Shown here: one piece after another, positions 1 to 5,692 of the stretch
Layout: each line of letters opens with the position of its first letter
How positions within the stretch are numbered: position 1 is the first letter of the stretch
The notes under the pieces: generated by a model
Told to the model about the DNA's origin: nothing
The model's input: only the letters and a program-made list of their open reading frames with translations
The model's database searches: none
Assembly (NCBI GenBank): GCA_002426275.1
Contig: DIPB01000102.1
Coordinates: forward strand, 10,070 to 17,019
Length of the DNA stretch: 6,950 nt
Direction of reading: 5' to 3'
DNA from: Firmicutes bacterium UBA5499
Lineage (GTDB): Bacteria > Bacillota > DTU084
Position numbers and translations under genes: made by a program

Positions 1-120
1 CTTGCCCGCGAGGTGGCGGGCTTGATTGCCTACCTGGCGTCGGATGAGGCCGCGTTTATCACGGGTCAGAATTACGTGATCGACGGCGGCAGGATCCTGG
101 GGCTAAAAGGAGACTCTTAG
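1..120 (+). CDS. Short-chain dehydrogenase/reductase (SDR), C-terminal end only
   Basis: The window opens inside this gene; only the last 39 residues and the TAG stop (118-120) are visible. The reading frame from base 1 gives the typical SDR tail: an REVAGLIAYLASDEA helix followed by FITGQNYVIDGGR, the conserved 'S-x-x-I-T-G-x-x-x-x-V-D-G-G' end of classical FabG-like SDRs. It is closely similar in pattern to the tail of the next gene (FITGHNYVIDGGR), and both end in a G-x-K-G-D motif, so the two are probably paralogs from a tandem duplication. The catalytic centre and cofactor site are outside the window, so cofactor and substrate cannot be stated. It is an NAD(P)-dependent oxidoreductase by family and probably the upstream member of the same operon; 90 bp separate it from the next start. 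Confidence 0.85.
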   Translation, partial: LAREVAGLIAYLASDEAAFITGQNYVIDGGRILGLKGDS

Positions 121-196
121 CCCGACGCGCGGCTGCCAAGACTTCTTGTCGAAACTGCGTCGCTCCAGGAAGTTTTCGCAGAATATTGTTCAGGTG

Positions 197-204
197 AAAG
201 GAGA
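197..204 (+). promoter_or_regulatory. Shine-Dalgarno site of the second SDR gene
   Basis: AAAGGAGA lies 6 bp before the ATG at 211 and supports that start. No promoter is obvious in the 90-bp gap, so cotranscription with the upstream SDR is likely. Confidence 0.75.
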
Positions 205-210
205 ATCAGG

Positions 211-960
211 ATGCAATTCCAAGGCAAAACAGTGATCGTAACCGGAGCGGCTTCGGGAATAGGAAAGGCGATAGCCGTCAATTTCGCCCGGGAAGGAGCC
301 AACGTAATCTTGGCCGATATCGATCTGGAGGCCGCACAGACAGTTGCGGCTCAGATCCGCTGCCTCGGAGGGGAAGCGACGGCCGTTGCCACCGATATTG
401 TGCGCAGGGAACAGATTGTACGGATGGTGGAAAAGGCTGTGCAAAAATATCAGACAGTGGATATTTTGGTCAACAACGCTGGCGGAAGCCCTCCCAGGAT
501 GCTGAGGAAAGCCTCGGATTTCAGAACCATGGAACCTGTGGTCATCGACTGGGGGATCGATTTCAACCTGAAGGGCGCCATTTACTGCGCTCAGGCGGTA
601 ATCGGCGGGATGATGGAAAGAAGAAGCGGTAAAATCATCAATCTGGGCTCTGTTCGCGGCTGCGTGGGAGCCAAAGGAGACATCGTTTACTCAGCAGCCA
701 AAGGAGGCGTCATCGCCTTTACAAAATCCCTTGCCATGTATGCCGGAGAATACGGCATCAACGTGAACTGCGTCTCTCCCGGCCCCACTGTGACCCGTCC
801 CGACATGGCTAAATACGAGACCTGGCTCAACCGGGCCGGGCGCCCGGAGGAAGTGGCGGATCTGGTTTTGTTTTTATGCTCTGCAAAAGCCTCTTTTATT
901 ACCGGCCACAACTATGTGATCGACGGCGGAAGATGCTGGGGAGCGAAGGGGGATAAATGA
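211..960 (+). CDS. Classical SDR family oxidoreductase (FabG-like), probably NAD-dependent
   Basis: A 249-residue protein, the usual length of a classical SDR. The Rossmann cofactor motif TGAASGIG is at residues 11-18. An acidic residue, Asp36, ends the second beta strand and favours NAD(H) over NADP(H). NNAG is at 88-91. The catalytic tetrad is complete: Asn119, Ser147, Tyr160 and Lys164 (YSAAK). The SPGP turn at 189-192 and the ITGHNYVIDGG tail are also present. By family it interconverts an alcohol and a ketone in the cytoplasm; the substrate loop (about 93-115) is longer than in fatty-acid FabG and gives no clear hint. Its stop is 1 bp before the next ATG, so translation is probably coupled to the dehydroquinase-like gene. 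Its tail resembles that of the SDR ending at base 120. A FabG annotation would be too specific: the neighbours point to carbohydrate or cyclic-polyol metabolism, not fatty-acid synthesis. Confidence 0.93.
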   Translation: MQFQGKTVIVTGAASGIGKAIAVNFAREGANVILADIDLEAAQTVAAQIRCLGGEATAVATDIVRREQIVRMVEKAVQKYQTVDILVNNAGGSPPRMLRKASDFRTMEPVVIDWGIDFNLKGAIYCAQAVIGGMMERRSGKIINLGSVRGCVGAKGDIVYSAAKGGVIAFTKSLAMYAGEYGINVNCVSPGPTVTRPDMAKYETWLNRAGRPEEVADLVLFLCSAKASFITGHNYVIDGGRCWGAKGDK

Positions 961-961
961 A

Positions 962-1798
962 ATGAGAGCGTCGTTTGCCAAACAGGAAGCGCCGCTGATT
1001 GTCGACGTGATCCGTGAAAGAAATATCCGGGATGTGACGGCAGCCATCAGAAACGGACAATACAACGGCGCCATGGCCTATGACCTGCATCTTTCGTGTC
1101 TGGACGAGGCTTGTAAAAACCGGGAGGCGATCCGAGCCATGCTAGCTGCCACCGAAAAGCCAGTGCTGGCTTTGAATTATAATCAGACCTACAGCTACGA
1201 ACAGTTCCGAACCACCGAACAGCAGCGGGTAGACCTGCTGCTGTCGGCTGCGGAGGCGGGAGCGTCGGCTGTGGACATCCAGGCCTATACTTATGATTAT
1301 GACGCGAAGGAGAGATTTCAGGAAGAATACGCCCCTCGGGCTGCGCCCTTTGTCCAAGCCAGGCCCAAGGAGATAGCCCTGAACCCCCAGATCATAAGAA
1401 AGCAGCAAGAGCTGATTGCGCAGCTACATTCCATGGGAACAGAAGTTCTGATGTCCTGTCATACTGATGTTCCCATGGATTGCCAGCAGGTGGTGTCTTT
1501 GGCGCTGGCGCTTGAACAGAGGGGTCTGGACGTCGTTAAAATAGTGACGCGCTGCGAAAATGACCGGCAGCTGATAGAAGCGTTCAAAACCATGCTTGAG
1601 TTGAAAATGGCCGTTAAAAAGGCCAGGATTCATTATCACTGCCAGGGAAAGCGCGGCAAGCTGACCCGCATCGTCAATCCCATGCTTGGGGCCTATCTGG
1701 TGTTTTGCACCGAAAGATATACCCACAGCAGCAATTATGAACAGCTTCACCTGAAGACCAGCTCTGAGGCGTTTAGGACGCTCGACTGGAGGCAATGA
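962..1798 (+). CDS. Type I 3-dehydroquinate dehydratase (AroD)-like TIM-barrel protein, diverged
   Basis: 278 residues, near the roughly 250 of type I dehydroquinases. The fold signature is visible: an EAGASAVDIQ strand (98-107), MSCHTD (164-169), GLDVVKIVT (188-196) and a C-terminal GKLTRIVNPMLGAYLVF stretch (232-248). His167 and Lys193 align with the catalytic His and the Schiff-base Lys of the family, and Arg236 with the conserved C-terminal substrate Arg. Other usual residues are changed. The family Glu after 'D-(I/L/V)' is Gln107; the first substrate Arg in 'E-x-R-x-D' appears as YDLHLS (40-45); the Arg of the third strand is missing from LALNYNQ (69-75). The lysine chemistry is thus probably kept while carboxylate binding differs, so a different Schiff-base dehydratase or aldolase-type reaction is more likely than shikimate synthesis. 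The start has an AAGGGGG site at 946-952 inside the upstream SDR gene. Confidence 0.75.
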   Translation: MRASFAKQEAPLIVDVIRERNIRDVTAAIRNGQYNGAMAYDLHLSCLDEACKNREAIRAMLAATEKPVLALNYNQTYSYEQFRTTEQQRVDLLLSAAEAGASAVDIQAYTYDYDAKERFQEEYAPRAAPFVQARPKEIALNPQIIRKQQELIAQLHSMGTEVLMSCHTDVPMDCQQVVSLALALEQRGLDVVKIVTRCENDRQLIEAFKTMLELKMAVKKARIHYHCQGKRGKLTRIVNPMLGAYLVFCTERYTHSSNYEQLHLKTSSEAFRTLDWRQ

Positions 1799-1812
1799 GG
1801 CGGCGCGATTCT

Positions 1813-1831
1813 GCCGCCAAGCTGCGGCGGC
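1813..1831 (+). other. GC-rich intercistronic hairpin
   Basis: GCCGCC (1813-1818) pairs with GGCGGC (1826-1831) around a 7-base loop, in the 60-bp gap between the AroD-like and phosphotriesterase-like genes. No T-run follows, so it is not a standard terminator. It may stabilise or process the mRNA between the two cistrons. Confidence 0.4.
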
Positions 1832-1858
1832 TGTAAAGAAAAGAGGATTGGGGAAAAA

Positions 1859-2851
1859 ATGGTCCATACGGTTTTAGGTCCCATAGCCGCGGAGGAAATG
1901 GGCGTGACGCTGGCTCACGAGCACATCGCCTGTTTTTCTCACAGCATGAAGCAGACCTTCGGGGAGCGCTGGTTTAAAACAGACGAGCTGATCTCAGCTG
2001 CCGTGAAGCTGCTGCTTAAAGCCCGCGACCGCGGGCTCGGGACGCTTATCGACGGAACGCCCAATAATCTCGGACGGGACATCCGAATCCTCAGGGAGGT
2101 CTCCGGACGGAGCGGGGTCAACATTGTCGCTTCCAGCGGGATGTATTACAGCGAGTCGGCGTTTCTTGAGAACAAGTCTCCGGAGTTTTTCGCCGATTTT
2201 TTCATTTATGAATGCGTCCATGGCATGGCGGGCACGGACAGCCTCCCTGGAATTTTAAAATGCGCCACCGGCGCGCAGGGCTTCACTCCCAACAATATTA
2301 CGCTGCTGAAAACGATGGCCTTGGTGCAGAAAGCGACCGGGCTTCCCCTGTTTGCCCACAATATTCACGCCTTGAAAACCGGCTTGAGACAGCTGGACAT
2401 TCTGGAGCAAAGCGGCGTAGATTTAAGCCGCGTGATCGTGGGTCATTGCAGCGATACCTGTGACCTTCCTTATCTGGAATCCCTGCTGGAGCGCGGCTGT
2501 TATTTGGGCTTTGACCGTCTGCGGCCCAATGCGGATGGCAACCGCGCCCAGGCCGAGACAATCTGCGCTCTAATCAGGCGCGGCTGGCTCGAGCGGCTGC
2601 TGCTTTCCCATGACTACTGCGTCTTTTTGGATTTCAGAAACAATAGCTGGGCGGATATCAAAGCACAAGGTTTTGAGGATTTGCCACTTGATTTTACCTA
2701 TATTCAGCGCTGCTTTTTGCCCGTGTTGCGCGGCATGGGCGTTACGGAACTGCAGATAAAGCGAATGACCAGCCTTAACCCCGCCAGCATCTTTGAGCCG
2801 CAACATGAGCGGAGTGCGGCGGTATTTGTCCGAAATTTGAACGGCGTTTAA
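1859..2851 (+). CDS. Phosphotriesterase (PTE)-family binuclear metal hydrolase, probable lactonase/esterase
   Basis: A 330-residue amidohydrolase-superfamily protein with the PTE layout. The N-terminal metal motif is LAHEHI (His20, His22). Lys134 in GILKCA matches the carboxylated bridging lysine. His167 (LPLFAHN) and His196 (VIVGHCSDT) are the next metal ligands, and Asp252 (LLLSHDYC) is the catalytic and metal Asp. The late LNPASIFE stretch (306-313) matches the usual family C-terminus. All ligands for two divalent metals are therefore present and the enzyme should be active. Most bacterial PTE homologs that have been tested hydrolyse lactones or other esters, so ring opening of a lactone intermediate fits better than organophosphate hydrolysis. 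No signal peptide is seen, so it is cytoplasmic. A GGGG run (1849-1853 area) and GAGG (1843-1846) precede the ATG. The downstream gene starts 14 bp later. Substrate unknown. Confidence 0.88.
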   Translation: MVHTVLGPIAAEEMGVTLAHEHIACFSHSMKQTFGERWFKTDELISAAVKLLLKARDRGLGTLIDGTPNNLGRDIRILREVSGRSGVNIVASSGMYYSESAFLENKSPEFFADFFIYECVHGMAGTDSLPGILKCATGAQGFTPNNITLLKTMALVQKATGLPLFAHNIHALKTGLRQLDILEQSGVDLSRVIVGHCSDTCDLPYLESLLERGCYLGFDRLRPNADGNRAQAETICALIRRGWLERLLLSHDYCVFLDFRNNSWADIKAQGFEDLPLDFTYIQRCFLPVLRGMGVTELQIKRMTSLNPASIFEPQHERSAAVFVRNLNGV

Positions 2852-2856
2852 AGGAG
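2850..2856 (+). promoter_or_regulatory. Shine-Dalgarno site of the MDR reductase gene, overlapping the upstream stop
   Basis: AAAGGAG shares bases with the TAA stop (2849-2851) of the phosphotriesterase-like gene and lies 9 bp before the ATG at 2866. This ties the two genes into one transcript. Confidence 0.75.
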
Positions 2857-2865
2857 CTGAAAGCA

Positions 2866-3849
2866 ATGAAAGCGATGCTGGTAGATGAGAGAAAAAATCT
2901 TGTCTGGTCCGATGTGGAGGAGCCGGTGCTCCGCGAAGATGAGGTGCTTGTCCAAATCCGCGCCGCGGCTCTCAACCACGCGGATTTATTGCAAAGGGAG
3001 GGGAAATACCCGTCTCCTCCCGGCTGTCCGCCCTGGATGGGATTGGAAATAGCCGGCGTCGTCGCCGCGATGGGGAAAACGGCGAGGGAAAAAAGCCGCT
3101 GGAAAGTCGGGGATAAGGTATGCGCTCTGCTGGGAGGCGGGGGCTACGCTCAGCGCGCAGCTGTGCCATACAAGATGCTGATGCCGGCGCCCAGGGGGTT
3201 TTCTTTTGCGGAGGCGGCCTCGCTGCCGGAGGCGTACGCCACCTGTTATTTGAATCTTTTCATGGAGGGTCGCTATCGGACCGGCGAGACTCTGTTTATG
3301 CCTGCCGGCGCCAGTGGGCTGGCCTCGGTGGGAATCCCCATGGCCAAAGCTTTCGGCGCTTATGTGATCACCTCGGTGCAAAACGAGGAAAAACGCCGGC
3401 AGATCTCTCATCTGGGAGCTGACGTCATTATCAATACCGGGCGGGAAGATGCCGCGGAAGTAATCCGGCGGGAAGCGGAAGCCGGACACCCCATAGACGT
3501 TGCCATCGATTGTTTGGCCGGAGAAACCATCGGGCGAGCACTGCCTTATGCGGCTGAGGGATGCCGCTGGGTGCTGATTTCCACCTTGGACGGCGCTGAC
3601 GTCGCGCTTCCGCTGCGGGCGCTTCTGACCAAGGGGATCGAGCTGAAGGGAAGCATGCTCCGCAAGCGCTCTGTATCCGAAAAAGCCGGGATTTTGGCCG
3701 CTTTGGTCGCGAAGGTATGGCCTAAGCTGGAGTCTGGAGAGATAAAGCCCACAATTTACAAGATCCTCCCCGTGCAGCGGGCACAAGAGGCTCATGCCAT
3801 TTTACAGCGGGGTGAGAACGTGGGCAAAGTCGTGCTTACTGTGGAATAA
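2866..3849 (+). CDS. Zinc-free MDR-superfamily oxidoreductase, quinone oxidoreductase (PIG3/Qor-like) type
   Basis: 327 residues, the usual length of this branch of the medium-chain dehydrogenases. The N-terminal catalytic domain carries the hallmark NHADLLQREGKYPSPPG (37-53), followed by MGLEIAGVV (58-66). The nucleotide-binding domain starts at MPAGASGLASVGIPMAKAFGA (the glycine-rich turn is around 147-156). No zinc-binding Cys/His set is seen, as expected for quinone or enone reductases. Family members use NADPH to reduce quinones or the C=C bond of conjugated enals and enones. As the last gene of the run it could saturate an enone made by the AroD-like dehydratase, but this is inferred. 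The glycine motif reads GLASVG where many relatives have GVGTAA or similar, a mild variation that should still allow nucleotide binding. Translation ends with TAA at 3847-3849. Confidence 0.9.
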   Translation: MKAMLVDERKNLVWSDVEEPVLREDEVLVQIRAAALNHADLLQREGKYPSPPGCPPWMGLEIAGVVAAMGKTAREKSRWKVGDKVCALLGGGGYAQRAAVPYKMLMPAPRGFSFAEAASLPEAYATCYLNLFMEGRYRTGETLFMPAGASGLASVGIPMAKAFGAYVITSVQNEEKRRQISHLGADVIINTGREDAAEVIRREAEAGHPIDVAIDCLAGETIGRALPYAAEGCRWVLISTLDGADVALPLRALLTKGIELKGSMLRKRSVSEKAGILAALVAKVWPKLESGEIKPTIYKILPVQRAQEAHAILQRGENVGKVVLTVE

Positions 3850-3908
3850 ACGCCGAACGCGGCGGAAAGCTGTCTGCTCCGGCGAACATTTGCGACAAAA
3901 AGGATTGA

Positions 3909-4136
3909 TACAGCGATTTCAGTCTCATCTCAGGCCGGTCCGAGGAGCAGCTTGCAAAGACACTGCAGGTCGGATTGGCGGGCCTGAAAGATCTGCAACG
4001 GGACGACGGAGAATTTCGTCGTCTTTTTGATTATCCTTTGCGGAAAATCGGATCGAAAGTGCCGCTCGGCAAAACTGAGACCTGCAATTGGGAATTGCAA
4101 AGAAAAATCGTAAACCGATATGTTAATTTGGGTTGA
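3909..4136 (+). other. Protein-like open frame without a start codon, possible gene remnant
   Basis: This 75-codon frame between a TGA at 3906 and a TGA at 4134-4136 reads like real protein in its middle (for example EEQLAKTLQVGLAGLKDLQ and EFRRLFDYPLRKIGSKVPLG), with codon use resembling its neighbours. It has no in-frame ATG or GTG near its beginning and no ribosome-binding site. The terminator at 4001-4028 sits within it, and the bioB operator and -35 box cover its last codons. I do not recognise the family. It is either the 3' remnant of a lost gene or a chance open frame. Confidence 0.3.
4001..4028 (+). terminator. Rho-independent terminator closing the enzyme operon
   Basis: GACGACG (4002-4008) pairs perfectly with CGTCGTC (4017-4023). 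The stem extends inward by a G-T and an A-T pair to a GAAT loop, and five T residues follow (4024-4028). It lies 150 bp after the MDR gene and upstream of the bioB promoter, so it separates the two transcripts. Confidence 0.75.
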
Positions 4137-4139
4137 CAA
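4108..4139 (+). promoter_or_regulatory. Predicted BirA (biotin repressor) operator
   Basis: TCGTAAACC (4108-4116), a 14-base spacer and GGTTGACAA (4131-4139) form an inverted repeat. Each half differs by one base from the known BirA half-sites TTGTAAACC and GGTTTACAA, and the spacing lies in the range reported for bacterial BirA sites. A-rich and T-rich tracts flank it. The right half contains the bioB -35 box, so biotinyl-AMP-loaded BirA would block RNA polymerase. The match is seen directly; binding is inferred from the family and from the bioB gene downstream. Confidence 0.8.
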
Positions 4140-4161
4140 TACTTTTTTCTTTTGGTATGAT
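4133..4161 (+). promoter_or_regulatory. Sigma-A promoter of bioB with extended -10
   Basis: A perfect -35 TTGACA (4133-4138), a 17-bp spacer and a -10 TATGAT (4156-4161) preceded by TGG, an extended -10. Transcription should start near 4167-4170, giving a leader of about 75 nt in which no riboswitch is seen. Confidence 0.88.
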
Positions 4162-4244
4162 TGTTGTTAAAAGGCCGCGGAAGTTCATTGTGAAAGCAGG
4201 GCCAAATGTCTGTGAAATAAAAACTTATGGTATGAACGAAGGGA

Positions 4245-5216
4245 ATGGCAAGAAATATGAATTATAATTTGGCTGATCTGTCCCGAAAAGAGGCGCTGTC
4301 CATTCTCGATCTGCCTGAGGCGGAGCTTCCGGAATTGCTTGAGGCGGTATATGCCATTAGGAAAAAACATAAAGGGAATATCGTAAACATACAGCTGCTT
4401 ACAAACGCACGCAGCGGAAACTGTTCGCAGAATTGCGCTTATTGCGCGCAAGCCCATGATTCAAAAGCAGAGATCAATAAATACGATCTGGTAGCCTATG
4501 AGCAATTGCTGCGGGACAGATACGTAATCCGGGAAAAAAATCTGGCGCGGCATTGTATCGGCTTAAGCGGCATCCGTTTTACCGATTCTGAAATAGACGA
4601 ATTTGCGGAAGCCGTAAAGAAGCTTAAAAAGGAAGCGCCCACGCCCATATGTTGTTCTATCGGGTTTCTGACGCCCAGGCAGGCGAGGGAACTCAGGGAG
4701 GCGGGCGTCGACAGAATTAACCATAATCTCAATACAAGCAGGAGGTTTTACCCCAGGATCTGTACGACGCACTCATACCAGGAGAGGCTTGATAATATAA
4801 AAATGCTGCAGAACATGGGCTTCGAAATCTGTTGCGGCGGCATTGTTGGGCTTGGAGAGGAAAAGACGGACGTTGTAGATCTGCTTTTTGACGTGCGGGA
4901 GATCAGACCCCAGTCGGTCCCGATTAATTTTTACCTGCCCATCCCGGGAACAGCTCTGGCAAAGATCGATATCTCACATCTATCAGCGGAATACTGCCTA
5001 AAAGTGTTATGTCTTGCCCGCCTTCTGATCCCGGAAGCGGATATACGCTGCGCCGCCGGGAGGGAAGTATATTTGAAGGGAAAGGAAAAATGGATGTTTT
5101 ATGCGGTTGACTCTATTTTTGCTTCCGGTTATTTGACGGCCGGCGGGCAGAGCATTGACGATACCATAAAAGTCATAACGGATGCGGGCTTTCAATATCG
5201 CATAGAAAATGCGTAG
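4245..5216 (+). CDS. bioB: Biotin synthase, radical SAM enzyme
   Basis: Inserts sulfur into dethiobiotin to form biotin, the last step of biotin synthesis, in the cytoplasm. The 323-residue length is typical. The radical-SAM cluster motif CSQNCAYC holds Cys60, Cys64 and Cys67 for the [4Fe-4S] cluster. The ligands for the sulfur-donating [2Fe-2S] cluster are also present: Cys104 (ARHCIG), a Cys at 136/137 (ICCSIG), a Cys at 196/197 (ICCGGIVGLGE) and Arg268 (IRCAAGRE). NHNLNTS (159-165) is the Gram-positive form of the substrate and SAM-binding motif. It is a single-gene unit with its own promoter and BirA operator; no other bio gene is in the window. Two starts are possible. ATG 4245 follows GAAGGG with almost no spacer; ATG 4257 (Met5) lies 12 bp after it. 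The shorter form may be the real one; the enzyme core is the same. Confidence 0.95.
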   Translation: MARNMNYNLADLSRKEALSILDLPEAELPELLEAVYAIRKKHKGNIVNIQLLTNARSGNCSQNCAYCAQAHDSKAEINKYDLVAYEQLLRDRYVIREKNLARHCIGLSGIRFTDSEIDEFAEAVKKLKKEAPTPICCSIGFLTPRQARELREAGVDRINHNLNTSRRFYPRICTTHSYQERLDNIKMLQNMGFEICCGGIVGLGEEKTDVVDLLFDVREIRPQSVPINFYLPIPGTALAKIDISHLSAEYCLKVLCLARLLIPEADIRCAAGREVYLKGKEKWMFYAVDSIFASGYLTAGGQSIDDTIKVITDAGFQYRIENA

Positions 5217-5280
5217 CGCACAGACAGTCTCTCTTAAGATTCAGCCGACATTGGCTTAAAACCATGAGCTGTGCGTATCA

Positions 5281-5612
5281 TTAACGTAGCGTTTCAATCG
5301 CATATAGCGGCAGGTTAAACAGCCGATCTTCACGCTTGTAATCAGCCATGGATGTGCGAACCGCCAGTTTAGGCCCAAATTTCTCCCGATACGTTTTCAG
5401 GCCGTTCGCCTTCAAATTCGTTTCGGCCTTCACTTCAATGGGAATGACCGCGCTGCCGTTATCCACGACAAAGTCGATCTCCGCGCCGCCGCGGTGTTCG
5501 TCCAATAATAGGTTTCCAGGTCCTTGATGACCTTTAGCTGCTGCAACACATACTGCTCGGTCAGCGCGCCTTTGAAATCCTTGAAAAGGTCGTTGCCGTC
5601 CAAAAGCGTGCT
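5281..5612 (-). pseudogene. C-terminal remnant of a DUF4143 AAA-type ATPase, frameshifted
   Basis: On the - strand the last part reads RGGAEIDFVVDNG..PIEVKAE and ends in LFNLPLYAIETLR-stop (TAA at 5283-5281). This is the PD-(D/E)XK-like C-terminal domain of the DUF4143 group of AAA ATPases, with Asp and Glu-x-Lys present. Just upstream, in a different frame, the sequence continues the same protein: TLLDGNDLFKDFKGALTEQ, then YVLQQLKVIKDLETYYWTN. The two frames meet near 5490-5500 (TGG ACG AAC AC|CGC GGC), consistent with a one-base loss. The 5' side stops abruptly at a TAA (5613-5615); the whole ATPase domain and the rest of the N-terminus are missing. It is dead as a gene. Full-length members are usually around 400 residues and often found near mobile DNA and toxin-antitoxin genes. 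Confidence 0.8.
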
Positions 5613-5616
5613 TTAG

Positions 5617-5691
5617 GCTATCAAAGCGGGAAAGAAACGTCCGCTTCAAGATGTCATGAAGGATATCAAATTGGCTCTGATGGCGAAATAA
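5617..5691 (+). pseudogene. Truncated antitoxin gene, C-terminal 24 residues
   Basis: The + strand reads AIKAGKKRPLQDVMKDIKLA then LMAK-stop (TAA at 5689-5691), directly before the toxin frame. The 'G-K-x-R-P-L-x-D-V-M' stretch resembles the C-terminal, toxin-binding tail of RelB/Phd-type antitoxins. A TAG at 5614-5616 closes the frame upstream and no DNA-binding N-terminus remains. The break coincides with the break of the DUF4143 remnant (5612), so a single deletion or rearrangement probably removed the front halves of both genes. Family assignment rests on the short tail and its position. Confidence 0.55.
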
Positions 5692-5692
5692 G

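Noticed and set aside
1424..1867. - strand open frame opposite the AroD-like gene
   Set aside because: It has no domain sense and lies over a gene with clear catalytic motifs.
2986..3795. Long - strand open frame opposite the MDR gene
   Set aside because: It is a shadow of the strongly supported + strand gene, with no recognisable domain or ribosome-binding site.
3851..3864. CGCCG-AACG-CGGCG hairpin directly after the MDR gene stop as a terminator
   Set aside because: The stem is only 5 bp and no T-run follows; the hairpin at 4001-4028 is a far better terminator.
4168..4244. Riboswitch or attenuator in the bioB leader
   Set aside because: The leader is short, shows no strong stem or T-run, and the operator over the -35 box already explains control.
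4719..4739. Asn163 in NHNLNTS of BioB in place of the Asp found in the E. coli enzyme
   Set aside because: Bacillus-type biotin synthases commonly carry Asn here, so it reflects lineage, not loss of function.
5217..5275. CGCACAG/CTGTGCG inverted repeat as a bioB terminator
   Set aside because: Arms are 7 bp with a loop of about 45 bases and there is no T-run; possible by chance.
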